This document shows positions 47,212 through 56,313 of a DNA stretch of 64,000 nt, one piece after another. The notes beneath the pieces are model-generated. The model searched no databases. It worked only from the letters and a program-made list of their open reading frames with translations, and had not been told where the DNA came from. The stretch is from an uncultured Oscillospiraceae bacterium (lineage in GTDB: Bacteria; Bacillota; Clostridia; Oscillospirales; Ruminococcaceae). Every line of letters starts with the position of its first letter. Position 1 is the stretch's first letter. Made by a program: the position numbers and the translations under genes. The stretch lies in assembly GCA_934526065.1 (NCBI GenBank), contig CAKSZX010000001.1:300083-364082 (forward strand), in the 5' to 3' direction.

Positions 47212-48180
47212 ATGGCTGAGGGATATTCACAGGTTTTTTCCGATGTGGATTTTAAGCGACTTGAAGTCTTGGCCGACTTTACCGAACAAAGGGACAGAAT
47301 ATTTGAATCTGTGCCGGAAATCAAGGATATAGAAGAGGAGATACGAACCCTCGGCGCGGACAGCGCCCGGGCCATTATAAAAAAGGACGACGGCAAAAAG
47401 GCGGAAATAAAAAAGAAAATTGAGGCTTTGAGAAAGAAAGAAAAAGCCCTGCTGAAAGCTGCCGGCTACCCGGAAAACGCCCTTGAACGCAAGTTTTATT
47501 GCAATAAGTGCAAAGATACCGGTTTCGTAAACGGCAGGGTTTGCAGCTGTGTAACCGATGAGATTATAAAGCTGAAACAGAACAAATTTACAAAACTTTC
47601 TCCGGCTCCTAAGGCGGATTTCGAGAGTTTTGATTTAAGCTATTATCCGAAAGAGCCGCTGCAAGTGGGAAAAAGGAGTATAATACCTTACCAATCTATG
47701 GAGGCGGCTTACAATTATTGTAAAGACTATGCGGCTAATTTCACCCCAAACAGCAAAAGTCTTTTGTTGATAGGTTCTTCCGGCTTGGGTAAAACCCATT
47801 TGGCATGCTCCATAGCAAAAGAGGTAATGGAAAAGAAATACACCGTTATGTATGCATCGGCACAGGTACTTTTCGGCAAAATCGACCAAGCTCGATATAC
47901 AGAGGATGATATTCTGACGGATATTTTGGACTGCGATTTGTTTATTTTAGATGATTTGGGGGCAGAAACTCTGTCATCTTATTCTCTGGGAATTATGTAC
48001 AATATCGTAAATACAAGAATGATACAAAATCGCCCGACGATTTATACAACTAACATTGCATCCCAGAACGAATTGTCCAAGAGATACGGCGAAAAAATTT
48101 CTTCCAGAATACTGGGTACATGCGTATTCTTAAATTTCTTCGGCAAAGACATAAGACTTATAAAAAGCAAACGCATATAA
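47212..48180 (+). CDS. Helicase loader, DnaC/DnaI-type AAA+ ATPase
   Basis: 322 residues. N-terminal coiled region, a zinc-binding cluster CNKCKDTGFVNGRVCSC (about 98-114), then the AAA+ domain with P-loop GSSGLGKTHLACS (about 186-198), Walker B LFILDDLGAE and the sensor/arginine region TTNIASQNELSKRYGEKISSRI. This is the IstB/DnaC fold of helicase loaders. Directly after dnaD, so the two form the primosome pair. Ends in a bidirectional terminator shared with tatD. Confidence 0.9.
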   Translation: MAEGYSQVFSDVDFKRLEVLADFTEQRDRIFESVPEIKDIEEEIRTLGADSARAIIKKDDGKKAEIKKKIEALRKKEKALLKAAGYPENALERKFYCNKCKDTGFVNGRVCSCVTDEIIKLKQNKFTKLSPAPKADFESFDLSYYPKEPLQVGKRSIIPYQSMEAAYNYCKDYAANFTPNSKSLLLIGSSGLGKTHLACSIAKEVMEKKYTVMYASAQVLFGKIDQARYTEDDILTDILDCDLFILDDLGAETLSSYSLGIMYNIVNTRMIQNRPTIYTTNIASQNELSKRYGEKISSRILGTCVFLNFFGKDIRLIKSKRI

Positions 48181-48185
48181 AACTA

Positions 48186-48212
48186 AAAGCGCCCAAAATT
48201 TGGGCGCCTAAA
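48186..48212. terminator. Bidirectional terminator between dnaC-like gene and tatD
   Basis: GCGCCCA / TGGGCGC around AAATT, with A- and T-rich flanks. Confidence 0.8.
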
Positions 48213-48214
48213 TT

Positions 48215-48979
48215 TTATCTGTCTATTCTGTAAATTTTTTTTGCGTTTTCCAGGGAGATTTTTGCCACAAATTCTTCGCTTACATTGCGTAGTTTGGCAA
48301 TTTCTTTCACAACATTTGCAACATCGTAAGATTCGCATCTGTCGTCCTTTCTCTCAAAAGGCGGTGCGTAAGGACAGTCTGTTTCTATTAGCAGTTTGTC
48401 CCAAGGTGTTGCCATAAGGCAGTCGATGTGGGGTTTGTTCCATGCAGGGTAGGTAAGATCGTTGTTAAAGCTGACATACATGCCCCAGTCCATAGCTTCT
48501 TTAAGCATTTCTACCGGGCCGCCAAACCTGTGCAAAACGCCTTGTGGTTTGTACTTGCGTAAAATTTCAATACAATCCCGGTGGGCATCACGGTCATGGA
48601 TAATTACCGGCATATTAAGCTCTTTTGCAAGTTCCAACTGCCGGGTGAAAATTTTCTTTTGCAAATCTTTCGGTTCTTGCCAAAAGTAGTCAAGACCCAT
48701 TTCTCCTATGGCTACGATTTTCGGGTTTTTGGCAAGTTCTCTTATTTTATCAAGATAATCATCCGGTGTTTCGCAAACCCAATGGGGGTGTATGCCTATG
48801 CTGCCGTAGGCAAAATCAAAGTTGTTTACAATGTCAATTACCGTGTCAAAAACCGATACATCACTGCAACAGTTCAGTATATATTTAACATCGGTGTCTC
48901 TTAAATGTTCAAGCCTTTCTTTTCTGTCACCGTTGAACATTGCGTCCTCATAGTGAGCGTGGCTGTCAAAAAGTTCCAT
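48215..48979 (-). CDS. TatD family metal-dependent hydrolase
   Basis: 254 residues from the ATG at 48979 (GGAGGA upstream; an in-frame start eight codons earlier lacks a site). TIM-barrel with metal ligands in FDSHAHYED, IGEMGLDYFW, PVIIHDRDAH, GVLHRFGG and the second-site LLIETDCPYAP. TatD enzymes are 3'-5' exonucleases or D-tyrosyl-tRNA-type hydrolases of unsettled role. Its ribosome-binding site directly follows the T run of an upstream terminator. Confidence 0.93.
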   Translation of the reverse strand: MELFDSHAHYEDAMFNGDRKERLEHLRDTDVKYILNCCSDVSVFDTVIDIVNNFDFAYGSIGIHPHWVCETPDDYLDKIRELAKNPKIVAIGEMGLDYFWQEPKDLQKKIFTRQLELAKELNMPVIIHDRDAHRDCIEILRKYKPQGVLHRFGGPVEMLKEAMDWGMYVSFNNDLTYPAWNKPHIDCLMATPWDKLLIETDCPYAPPFERKDDRCESYDVANVVKEIAKLRNVSEEFVAKISLENAKKIYRIDR

Positions 48980-48987
48980 AATTCCTC

Positions 48988-49018
48988 CAAAAAATGCAGG
49001 CATACTTTATGCCTGCAT
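48988..49018 (-). terminator. Terminator of the 72-residue protein gene
   Basis: Perfect 11-bp stem ATGCAGGCATA / TATGCCTGCAT with a 3-base loop, followed on the minus strand by six T and then the tatD ribosome-binding site. Confidence 0.85.
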
Positions 49019-49022
49019 AGTT

Positions 49023-49241
49023 TTATTTTTCCTCAATGGTGTAATTGAATTCATATTCCTGCTGCAAAGCCTTTACTTTGTCCTCATTGTCCTCAATAAA
49101 GGTCTTTGTATAAACGGATTTACCCTCTGCTTTGTAATCGTCAAGAATTTTTTGCAACTTTTCCCAACATTCGTCCTGCTTTTCGTAATCTTCCGCAAAG
49201 GAAATAATAAATTCTCTGTGTTTTGGTATTCTTGCTTTCAT
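49023..49241 (-). CDS. Small hypothetical protein
   Basis: 72 residues from the ATG at 49241 (AAGGGGT upstream). Highly charged and helical (EDYEKQDECWEKLQKILDDY; EDNEDKVKALQQEYEFNYTIEEK), cytoplasmic, no recognised domain. The single-gene setting with its own terminator argues for a real gene. Confidence 0.65.
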   Translation of the reverse strand: MKARIPKHREFIISFAEDYEKQDECWEKLQKILDDYKAEGKSVYTKTFIEDNEDKVKALQQEYEFNYTIEEK

Positions 49242-49316
49242 TTTGTACCCCTTAATCAATAATATAGCTACATTGTATATTTTTTCGAGGGAAAAGTCAA
49301 TCGCTTATTGAATAAA

Positions 49317-50726
49317 TTACCAATTTTCGTGATAATCTTCATACAGCGCCATCTCGACAGAATTGCCCTGATCGTCGTTAAAGCCTGCTTTCTTGTTGAA
49401 ATCATTGCTTATTGTCTGTAAATTAAAGCAAAGGATAAGTTCAAACATTGCCACAAGGGTAAAGAGAAAAATTTTTACAAGATTAAATTGGCGGTATCTG
49501 CTTACAATTATTCCGGCAAATACAACCATAAGCCACAGCAAAAACAATGAGCTTATAATTCTTTTTGGTGTCAGTCCGTATGCGGCAATGTACATTGCCA
49601 TTTTTGCCCCGGCGGTGCAAAGTAACAAAAGGGATAACAGGCACATAACAATCACAGGCCTTTTCAGCCGGCTGCCGTTTCTCTCTTTACCTGTAAAGTG
49701 TGCGGCAGCGATTACACAGCCGTTTATGGCGCATACGGCGCAAAGTTGGAAAAATCCGCTTCTTGCATATTGGGCATATGTCATACCGCCGTAGAGTTTG
49801 CCTGCAAAGGCGGAAAACAGATACCTAAACTGGGCGGCCATAAATATGGCATACACGATGTTTATCATACAAATGGCGGTTTTAATGGTAAGGTTTGGGA
49901 TAACCTTAGCCGTTTCGGCGGATTTATCTAATTTTTCTTTTTTTAAACAGTGAATATCGTCCTTATTAAAGCTGTTGTAGTTTAAGGAGAAAATACAGCA
50001 GGCCACCGGCAGGGCGGTGAATAAATCAAAAATAAGGTTAAATATATTTAAAGAAAGCCTTGCAAAAATATGGGATAAAATTTTTCTCAATCCCAAAAAT
50101 GAGGACAAAAAATTTTCGTCCGCCTGAGATAAAAGGGGCAGTATTCCGGCAAGGCATACAAGACCTATCAAAAGCCCTGCCAAAACAGTGATTAAATTGT
50201 TTTTTTCTTTAATTTTTCCGGCTGTGATGTTTATGGCTTTTTTAATTACCCGAAAAATTATTTTGAATATACCGAAAAACCGTGAGAAAAACATATAGAC
50301 TATATTTAAACAATCCCCTACAAAATAATTTGATGTTTCACCTTTGAAGAATCCGTTGCCGAAACTGTATGAAAAATACATGGCAAGCATGGTTTGCAAA
50401 AGTAACCAAGGTATATCGGCGTTTTGCATTGGAATAAATGTACACATTAAAAACATTGCAAAAAGCCAAAATATCGTTTCTTTGGCCGGTTTTGCGGCTT
50501 TTGCCTTGCCGTAAAGGTCTACGGCGGCAACATACAGGAAAGTGTATAGTGCAAATGCAATTTGCCTTGACTGTAAAATGCCCCAAAAGTAACCTAAATC
50601 ATGAAACATCAGATTTGTGTACATTTTGCCCAGTATAATGCATACAACGGAAAAACCACAGTCATATTTATCAAGTTCAGCGGTGTTTTTCTTCTTTTCT
50701 ATTTTATTTACGGTAATTTCGCTCAT
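49317..50726 (-). CDS. DUF4173 multi-pass membrane protein
   Basis: 469 residues with about ten to twelve membrane segments. The signature near residue 325 is RYLFSAFAGKLYGGMTYAQYARSGFFQLC, typical of DUF4173/DUF4153 membrane proteins. The C-terminal 40 residues are soluble and acidic. Function unknown; such proteins often sit with a DUF2975 membrane protein and an XRE regulator, exactly as here. Last gene of that three-gene operon. Confidence 0.82.
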   Translation of the reverse strand: MSEITVNKIEKKKNTAELDKYDCGFSVVCIILGKMYTNLMFHDLGYFWGILQSRQIAFALYTFLYVAAVDLYGKAKAAKPAKETIFWLFAMFLMCTFIPMQNADIPWLLLQTMLAMYFSYSFGNGFFKGETSNYFVGDCLNIVYMFFSRFFGIFKIIFRVIKKAINITAGKIKEKNNLITVLAGLLIGLVCLAGILPLLSQADENFLSSFLGLRKILSHIFARLSLNIFNLIFDLFTALPVACCIFSLNYNSFNKDDIHCLKKEKLDKSAETAKVIPNLTIKTAICMINIVYAIFMAAQFRYLFSAFAGKLYGGMTYAQYARSGFFQLCAVCAINGCVIAAAHFTGKERNGSRLKRPVIVMCLLSLLLLCTAGAKMAMYIAAYGLTPKRIISSLFLLWLMVVFAGIIVSRYRQFNLVKIFLFTLVAMFELILCFNLQTISNDFNKKAGFNDDQGNSVEMALYEDYHENW

Positions 50727-50746
50727 AATAAAAGTACCTCCTAAAA

Positions 50747-50956
50747 TCAGTCCTCAGGGGAATATTCCAAAATATCCGCCGGCTGGCAGTTCAAAGCTTT
50801 ACACAAGGCTTCCAGTGTGGAAAATCTGATGGCTTTTGCCTTGTTGTTTTTTAATATTGAAAGATTTGTAGGGGTAATGCCTACTTTTTCGCTTAATTCG
50901 CCGGCACTCATCTTTCTTTTGGCCATCATAACATCAATATTTACTATAATACTCAT
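50747..50956 (-). CDS. XRE-family (YozG-like) transcriptional regulator
   Basis: 69 residues, essentially one Cro/C1-type helix-turn-helix: MMAKRKMSAGELSEKVGITP for helices 1-2 and NLSILKNNKAKAIRFSTLEAL for the recognition region, ending CQPADILEYSPED. Start ATG at 50956 with AGGTGA upstream; it lies ten bases after the DUF2975 gene. It probably regulates its own operon. Confidence 0.9.
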   Translation of the reverse strand: MSIIVNIDVMMAKRKMSAGELSEKVGITPTNLSILKNNKAKAIRFSTLEALCKALNCQPADILEYSPED

Positions 50957-50965
50957 GGCAGTCAC

Positions 50966-51415
50966 CTATATTGTAAAATCGTTGTCGGCTTTAATTGCCA
51001 CAGCTTGCCGAAAAACATTTTTAACAACCTGCAAAATAAGGCCTACAAATCCGGCAGCGAAAAATAAAATCAAAAACGGCAGGTAGTACAGCCGGCTGGC
51101 AAGGCAGATTGCGGCAGCTACAAAGCAGCAAATTGAAATTCTGCCTAAAATACAGGTGTTTTCGTCTGTAAAAACATCACCCATTTGTATATTTGTAAGC
51201 AATTTGTAAAGACCGGCAAGTACAACCGCCCGAGGCACACACAAAATATATGTGCTCCGCAAAAAGCAGTGGAGTTTGCCGCCTAAATAGGCAATTCTTA
51301 ATTCTATAAGCCGAGAAAAAATTTTAGGGGCAAACAGGGCGATAACAATCATTGCAAGAGTGAATACTTTTACGCAGATTATTGAAATTTTTAAGCTTGC
51401 ATTATGTCTTTCCAT
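50966..51415 (-). CDS. DUF2975 membrane protein
   Basis: 149 residues with four membrane segments (about 10-30, 55-72, 92-108, 112-132) and a conserved NIQMGDVFTDENTCILGRIS loop, the DUF2975 pattern. Usually encoded next to a YozG-type regulator. Start after AAGGAGAT. First gene of the operon, with a strong promoter and an adjacent 29-base palindrome. Confidence 0.85.
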   Translation of the reverse strand: MERHNASLKISIICVKVFTLAMIVIALFAPKIFSRLIELRIAYLGGKLHCFLRSTYILCVPRAVVLAGLYKLLTNIQMGDVFTDENTCILGRISICCFVAAAICLASRLYYLPFLILFFAAGFVGLILQVVKNVFRQAVAIKADNDFTI

Positions 51416-51442
51416 GGTTAATCTCCTTTATGTTATGGCTTG

Positions 51443-51471
51443 ATTATAAAACGTTATTTATCAAAAGTCAA
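51443..51471 (-). promoter_or_regulatory. Promoter of the DUF2975-XRE-DUF4173 operon
   Basis: TTGACT (51471-51466) and TATAAT (51448-51443) on the minus strand, 17-bp spacer. Confidence 0.8.
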
Positions 51472-51472
51472 G

Positions 51473-51501
51473 ATATTTTTATCGAAAAACGATAAAAATA
51501 T
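51473..51501. promoter_or_regulatory. 29-base palindrome next to the -35 box
   Basis: ATATTTTTATCG / CGATAAAAATAT (12 of 12 paired) around AAAAA, starting one base beyond the -35 hexamer of the DUF2975 operon. Likely operator, possibly for the operon's own XRE protein. Confidence 0.6.
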
Positions 51502-51538
51502 TTTGAAAAACAATATTGCACTTAAAGTGTTAATACTT

Positions 51539-51567
51539 TTGCAATAATCCGCAGTTTGTGGTAATAT
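51539..51567 (+). promoter_or_regulatory. Promoter of the M29 aminopeptidase gene
   Basis: TTGCAA (51539-51544), 17 bp, TAATAT (51562-51567). Confidence 0.55.
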
Positions 51568-51598
51568 GTAGTATATAAATAAAAAGAGGTACAGTTAT

Positions 51599-52831
51599 AT
51601 GGACGAAAAGTTACTTTTACAATATGCAAGAATGGCGGTTTTGGCCGGCGTTAATATCCAAAAGGGGCAAACCCTCATAATCAACGCCCCTATTTATGCG
51701 GCGGATTTGGTTCGCCTTTGCGCAAAAACGGCTTATGAGGCAGGCGCAAGGGAAGTTGTTGTTCATTACAGTGACGAACAGTTAAGCCGTATAAAAATGG
51801 AGATGACGGATTTGTCTGTTTTATGCGATGTAAAACCCTGGCAGCAAAATTCTTACCTTGAATACATCAAGGCACCGGGAAGCGCCGCTATACTTTCAAT
51901 CATAGGTTCCGACCCGGAAATCTACAAAGGGCTTGACAGCGACAAAATAAACAAGGCCGGAGTGGCAAGAATGAACGCCATGGCCGAATACCGTGATTAC
52001 ACAATGGCGTCAAGAATACAGTGGTGTATCGTTGCCGTGCCGGGCCGGCGGTGGGCAAAAAAGGTATTTCCGGAATTGCCGACCGATAAAGCCGTTGAAA
52101 AATTGTGGGAAACAATTTTTAAGGTGAGCCGTGTTTATGGTGACGCAGTGGAAAACTGGCGTGATTACGCCGAAAAGCGGGCAGTGAGAAGGGATATCAT
52201 AAACGGATTGGACTTGAAAGAGGTGCATTTTACAAGCTCTAACGGAACGGATTTGCGAGTTGGTCTTGCAGATGAAAGAGTTTGGGGCGGGGTAAGCGAA
52301 CTCTCCGAAAAGGGCGTTGAGTTTATTCCGAATATGCCCACGGAAGAAATTTTCACAGCGCCCCACAGAGAAAATGTAAACGGTATTGTATATGTTACAA
52401 AACCTTATGTTTACAACGGGGATTTAATAGAAGATTTCTGGCTTAAATTTGAAAAGGGCAAAGTTGTGGACTATGACGCAAAAAAAGGAAAGGATTTGCT
52501 TGCGGCTCTTATAAATACAGACGAAGGTTCTTGCCGATTGGGCGAAGTTGCCCTTGTACCGGCTTCAAGCCCCATAAACAAAGAAAACCTGCTGTTTTAC
52601 AACACATTGTTTGACGAAAACGCAGCCTGCCATATCGCCTTGGGTCAGGGTTATCCGGGCACCGTAAAAGGTGGAGAAAAAATGACAACCCGGCAGCTTT
52701 TGGAAAAGGGCGTAAACGATTCCGTTGTGCATGAAGATTTGATGATAGGCTATAAAGACACAAACATTATAGGAACAAGGGCAGACGGTACAACCGTTAA
52801 AATTTTTGAAAACGGCGAATGGGTGTTTTAA
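51599..52831 (+). CDS. M29 family aminopeptidase
   Basis: Metallo-aminopeptidase (AmpS/AmpT type) removing N-terminal residues from peptides in the cytoplasm. 410 residues, standard. N-terminal domain with AVLAGVNIQKGQTLIINAP; C-terminal metal site with NMPTEEIFTAPHRENVNG, GEVALVPASSPINKENLLFYNTL, HIALGQGYP and VHEDLMIG, containing the glutamates, histidines and aspartate of the family. Single gene with its own promoter, divergent from the DUF2975 operon. Confidence 0.93.
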   Translation: MDEKLLLQYARMAVLAGVNIQKGQTLIINAPIYAADLVRLCAKTAYEAGAREVVVHYSDEQLSRIKMEMTDLSVLCDVKPWQQNSYLEYIKAPGSAAILSIIGSDPEIYKGLDSDKINKAGVARMNAMAEYRDYTMASRIQWCIVAVPGRRWAKKVFPELPTDKAVEKLWETIFKVSRVYGDAVENWRDYAEKRAVRRDIINGLDLKEVHFTSSNGTDLRVGLADERVWGGVSELSEKGVEFIPNMPTEEIFTAPHRENVNGIVYVTKPYVYNGDLIEDFWLKFEKGKVVDYDAKKGKDLLAALINTDEGSCRLGEVALVPASSPINKENLLFYNTLFDENAACHIALGQGYPGTVKGGEKMTTRQLLEKGVNDSVVHEDLMIGYKDTNIIGTRADGTTVKIFENGEWVF

Positions 52832-52887
52832 CGAAAATATAAATTTTATAAATCCTGTAAATAATCGGTTTTTGCCGTGATAATCCC

Positions 52888-52916
52888 TTTACAAAAAACA
52901 TGAAATAATGTATTAT
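52888..52916 (+). promoter_or_regulatory. Promoter of the membrane protein-gtrA pair
   Basis: TTTACA (52888-52893), 17 bp, TATTAT (52911-52916). Confidence 0.7.
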
Positions 52917-52958
52917 TATGTTTATCATTTTATTTAAGAATATTAAAAGGAAAAAGTT

Positions 52959-53327
52959 ATGAGTAAAAATCAGTCAAAAAATAAAAAGCAGGCCGAAGTA
53001 CAGCGGCCTATGAAGTTTACAAATTTCGGGTTTTGGTTCCCGATTTTGTACGGCGCATTAAATGTTATAATTATGTTTATGGCGATACCGATTATATTCT
53101 ACGGTGCAGGTGAGCAAAATCAAGAGCTTGCAAGACTTATAGCGCAGATATTTACCGTTCTTTGCGCAATAAGCCCTACGGCCTTTATCCTTTTGATGTA
53201 CATAGACAGACGACATAAGAAAAAGTACTCCACAGCCCCCAGCTATTATAAAACTTTTCCGGGAATGTTCGGCATTATGGCTGTTTTGATAGAAGTTTTG
53301 TACCTTGTTATACGGGCAATGGGTTAA
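52959..53327 (+). CDS. Small membrane protein of unknown function
   Basis: 122 residues: basic, polar N-terminus (SKNQSKNKKQAEVQRP), three membrane segments (about 27-50, 62-80, 101-120) and a basic loop RRHKKKYST between the second and third. Start after AAAAGG. Twelve bases before gtrA, so in one operon. Confidence 0.72.
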   Translation: MSKNQSKNKKQAEVQRPMKFTNFGFWFPILYGALNVIIMFMAIPIIFYGAGEQNQELARLIAQIFTVLCAISPTAFILLMYIDRRHKKKYSTAPSYYKTFPGMFGIMAVLIEVLYLVIRAMG

Positions 53328-53339
53328 GAGGAAATTTTG

Positions 53340-53765
53340 ATGAAAAAAATTTGGGATATATACAAAAAGCATGAAGAAATAGTTAATTACCTGATAGTCG
53401 GGGTACTTACCACAGTTGTAAGCTTTTTCTTCTACTATTTAAGCACAAGAACATTTTTAAACCCGGAAAATCCGGTTCAACTGCAAATTGCAAATCTTAT
53501 AAAGTGGATAACCGGCGTTTTATTTGCCTATGTTACAAACAAAATATTTGTATTTAAAAGCAAGGAGAAAAATATTCTTAAAGAATTTACCGTGTTTGCA
53601 TCTTCAAGGGTGATTACACTGTTTCTTGATATGTTTGTTATGGCTGTGTTGGTTACAAAAATGGGAATTAACGATATGATTTCAAATTGCATTTCGCTGG
53701 TGCTTGTAACTGTTGCAAACTACTTTTTAAGTAAGATATTTGTTTTTAAAGATAAGAAAAACTAA
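53340..53765 (+). CDS. GtrA family membrane protein
   Basis: 141 residues from the ATG at 53340 (AGAGGA upstream). Four membrane segments and the family pattern YLIVGVLTTVVSFFFYYLS near the start, KWITGVLFAYVTNKIFVFKS in the middle and VANYFLSKIFVFKDKKN at the end. GtrA-like proteins are thought to flip or move lipid-linked sugars. It may serve the surface-glycan pathway; no glycosyltransferase is adjacent. Confidence 0.9.
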   Translation: MKKIWDIYKKHEEIVNYLIVGVLTTVVSFFFYYLSTRTFLNPENPVQLQIANLIKWITGVLFAYVTNKIFVFKSKEKNILKEFTVFASSRVITLFLDMFVMAVLVTKMGINDMISNCISLVLVTVANYFLSKIFVFKDKKN

Positions 53766-53773
53766 AAAATTCA

Positions 53774-53820
53774 ACTCCCTGTCTGCAATGACATACAGTC
53801 GCAGACGGGGAGTGTTTTTA
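53774..53820 (+). terminator. Terminator of gtrA
   Basis: ACTCCCTGTCTGC / GCAGACGGGGAGT (one T-G pair), 14-base loop, followed by GTTTTTA. Confidence 0.85.
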
Positions 53821-55008
53821 TATTTTTATAAATTTTTCGGTGTAGTCTTTTCTTGCCTCGCCGATAATTTTAAAAAATGCGGTTTGGCAGTCTGTTGCTC
53901 GGCTTTCAAGCAAAACGGTTTTGCGGCAATCATCATTTTTTTCGGCAAGTATTTTAATTGAGTGAGAAACCGGCAAGGCGGAATTTTCACTTATCCGGCT
54001 CATCAAGTGTTCCTTGCCTTTTCGCATGCCAAGAATTCTTAAATATGGCAGTGAAATCGGCAAATCTTTTGCGCTTAAAAGTGCGGCAAGTATAATTCTG
54101 TTAAACCTTGCTCTTGTGTAGCGTTTGGTCGGCAGATTGTCATAGATTTGTGCCAATGAGCAACTTTTTATAACGGCATTTTCCAATGCGCCGGCAATTT
54201 CTTCGTTGCAGTCCGGCAAGGATACAAAATCGGCTTTTGTCATTTGGCGCAAACGGAATATCACAGCTTTTTCGTAACTTTGGTCGTCCGGTAAAAAGTA
54301 ACTGCCCCTGTCAATATTTTTGCGGAAAATATCAAGAGTTTTTTCGGGGATATATCTTTCGGCGGCATCAAATCTGTAATTTGCTACAGCGGTTCTGATA
54401 CCGCTTGCGGAGGAATATTTTTGATTTAATGTTTTATCATTGTAATTTGCCCCCTGTCGCCCAATGACCTCAAATTTCGGATTCCAGTTTAGCTTTATAC
54501 AGGCCTTGGCATATTCTATTGCCAAAATATCATTTGAGGCAGATAAAATGCTTTTATTGTAATCAAATTCGTCAATAATTGCTTTTTCCCTTGCCCGTGG
54601 GTAAGGCATACCGGCAGACAGGTTGGATTTAAGCCTTTCTTCACACAAAGGGGATAGGAGATATTCCCCTATGTTTTTTATTATCTTTTCATCGCCGCAT
54701 TCACTGCCGAAAGAAACCGCTTCAACCCCTATATTTTTTAAAGCGGTTATACCGGCGGTTGCAAAGCCTTCGGCGCTCATGGAAGAAAAGGGGTACGGTA
54801 TCTCACAGACCAAATCCACGCCGGCGGCAAGGGCGGCTTTTGCTCTTTCAAATTTAGTAAAAAGTGCAAATTCACCGCGTTGGGTACAGCTGCCGCTCAT
54901 GGCAACGGCTATGTTTTCATATCCTTTTGACCTTAAAATTTCCGTTTGATACAGATGACCGGTGTGAAAAGGGTTGTATTCCGCAATAATACCGACACTT
55001 TTATACAT
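53818..55008 (-). CDS. tmcAL: tRNA(Met) cytidine acetate ligase
   Basis: Makes N4-acetylcytidine at the wobble position of elongator tRNA-Met using acetate and ATP. 396 residues, the family length. Nucleotidyltransferase start SVGIIAEYNPFHTGHLYQ (HxGH motif), AMSGSCTQRGEFALF, the VDLVCEIPYPFSSMSAEGFA block and TRARFNRIILAALL toward the C-terminus. The neighbouring acetate kinase gene is divergent; both use acetate, which may be chance. Confidence 0.93.
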   Translation of the reverse strand: MYKSVGIIAEYNPFHTGHLYQTEILRSKGYENIAVAMSGSCTQRGEFALFTKFERAKAALAAGVDLVCEIPYPFSSMSAEGFATAGITALKNIGVEAVSFGSECGDEKIIKNIGEYLLSPLCEERLKSNLSAGMPYPRAREKAIIDEFDYNKSILSASNDILAIEYAKACIKLNWNPKFEVIGRQGANYNDKTLNQKYSSASGIRTAVANYRFDAAERYIPEKTLDIFRKNIDRGSYFLPDDQSYEKAVIFRLRQMTKADFVSLPDCNEEIAGALENAVIKSCSLAQIYDNLPTKRYTRARFNRIILAALLSAKDLPISLPYLRILGMRKGKEHLMSRISENSALPVSHSIKILAEKNDDCRKTVLLESRATDCQTAFFKIIGEARKDYTEKFIKI

Positions 55009-55025
55009 AAAATTCTCCTTTTTCC

Positions 55026-55054
55026 TTGAAAATTCAACAATATTATTATATAAT
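55026..55054 (+). promoter_or_regulatory. Promoter of ackA
   Basis: TTGAAA (55026-55031), 17 bp, TATAAT (55049-55054). Confidence 0.75.
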
Positions 55055-55098
55055 AAAAAAGCAATTTTAACAATTAGATTATTTGGAGGATAAACACA

Positions 55099-56289
55099 AT
55101 GAAGATTTTGGTTCTTAACTGTGGTTCAAGCTCATTGAAATATCAGGTTATTGATATGGACAATGAAGAAGTTTTGGCAAAAGGTCTTGTTGAGAGAATC
55201 GGTTTTACAGGTTCTGTTCTCACACACAAGGCTAACGATAAAAAGCTTGTTATAGAAGAAGATATGCCTAAGCATACAGACGCTATCAAGCATGTTATGG
55301 CGGCACTTGTTGACCCTGAATACGGCGTGTTGAAAGATACAAGCGAAATTGCAGCCGTAGGTCACCGTGTTCTCCACGGCGGTAAGGTTTACAGCCAGTC
55401 AATCGTAGTTGACGAAGAAGTTAAAAAGGTTATTCGTGAATGTTTCGACCTTGGCCCTCTTCACAACCCTGCAAACCTTATGGGTATCGAAGCTTGCGAA
55501 GAAGCAATGCCGGGTACACCTAATGTAGCTGTTTGGGATACAGGTTTCGGTATGGCTATGGACGAAAAGGCATACCTCTACGCTATTCCTTATGAATACT
55601 ATGATAAGTACAGCATCCGCAGATACGGCTTCCACGGCACAAGCCATATGTTCGTATCAGGCGAGGCTATCAAGTTCGGCGGCCTTGACAAAGAAAAGGC
55701 AAAAGTTATCGTTTGCCACCTTGGTAACGGTGCATCTGTTTCCGCATCTATCGGCGGCAAGTGCGTAGATACTTCCATGGGTCTTACACCGCTTGAAGGC
55801 CTTATCATGGGTACTCGTTCAGGTGATGTTGACGCAGCAGTTGTACAGACAATCTGCAACAAGGAACATATTGATGTAAACGAATGTCTTAACATTCTTA
55901 ACAAGAAGTCAGGTATCTTGGGTATGTCAGGCGTTTCAAATGACTTCCGTGATGTTGAAACCGCAGCAGACAACGGCGACCACAGATCACAGGTTGCTTT
56001 GCAGGCTTTCTATTACAGAGTTGCAAAGTACATCGGCGCTTACACAGCAGCTATGAACGGCGTTGACGCAATCGCATTTACAGCAGGCGTAGGCGAAAAC
56101 AGTGCTACAACTCGTAAGGCTGTTTGTGACTACCTTGGCTACCTTGGTGTCACTATTGATGACGCAGAAAACGCAAAACGCGGCGAAAACACAGTTATCT
56201 CAACAGCTGATTCAAAGGTTAAAGTTATGGTTATTCCTACAAACGAGGAATTGGCTATTGCAAGAGAAACAAAAAGACTTGTTGGTTAA
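55099..56289 (+). CDS. ackA: Acetate kinase
   Basis: Converts acetyl phosphate and ADP to acetate and ATP. 396 residues, full length. LVLNCGSSSLKYQVIDM at the N-terminus, HRVLHGG near residue 90, the second signature YGFHGTSHMFVS near 175, GASVSASIGGKCVDTSMG and FTAGVGENS near 330. Strong GGAGG and codon use of a highly expressed gene. pta (phosphotransacetylase) is not adjacent. Confidence 0.97.
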   Translation: MKILVLNCGSSSLKYQVIDMDNEEVLAKGLVERIGFTGSVLTHKANDKKLVIEEDMPKHTDAIKHVMAALVDPEYGVLKDTSEIAAVGHRVLHGGKVYSQSIVVDEEVKKVIRECFDLGPLHNPANLMGIEACEEAMPGTPNVAVWDTGFGMAMDEKAYLYAIPYEYYDKYSIRRYGFHGTSHMFVSGEAIKFGGLDKEKAKVIVCHLGNGASVSASIGGKCVDTSMGLTPLEGLIMGTRSGDVDAAVVQTICNKEHIDVNECLNILNKKSGILGMSGVSNDFRDVETAADNGDHRSQVALQAFYYRVAKYIGAYTAAMNGVDAIAFTAGVGENSATTRKAVCDYLGYLGVTIDDAENAKRGENTVISTADSKVKVMVIPTNEELAIARETKRLVG

Positions 56290-56313
56290 TCGTTTATAAA
56301 AATGTTATAATTT

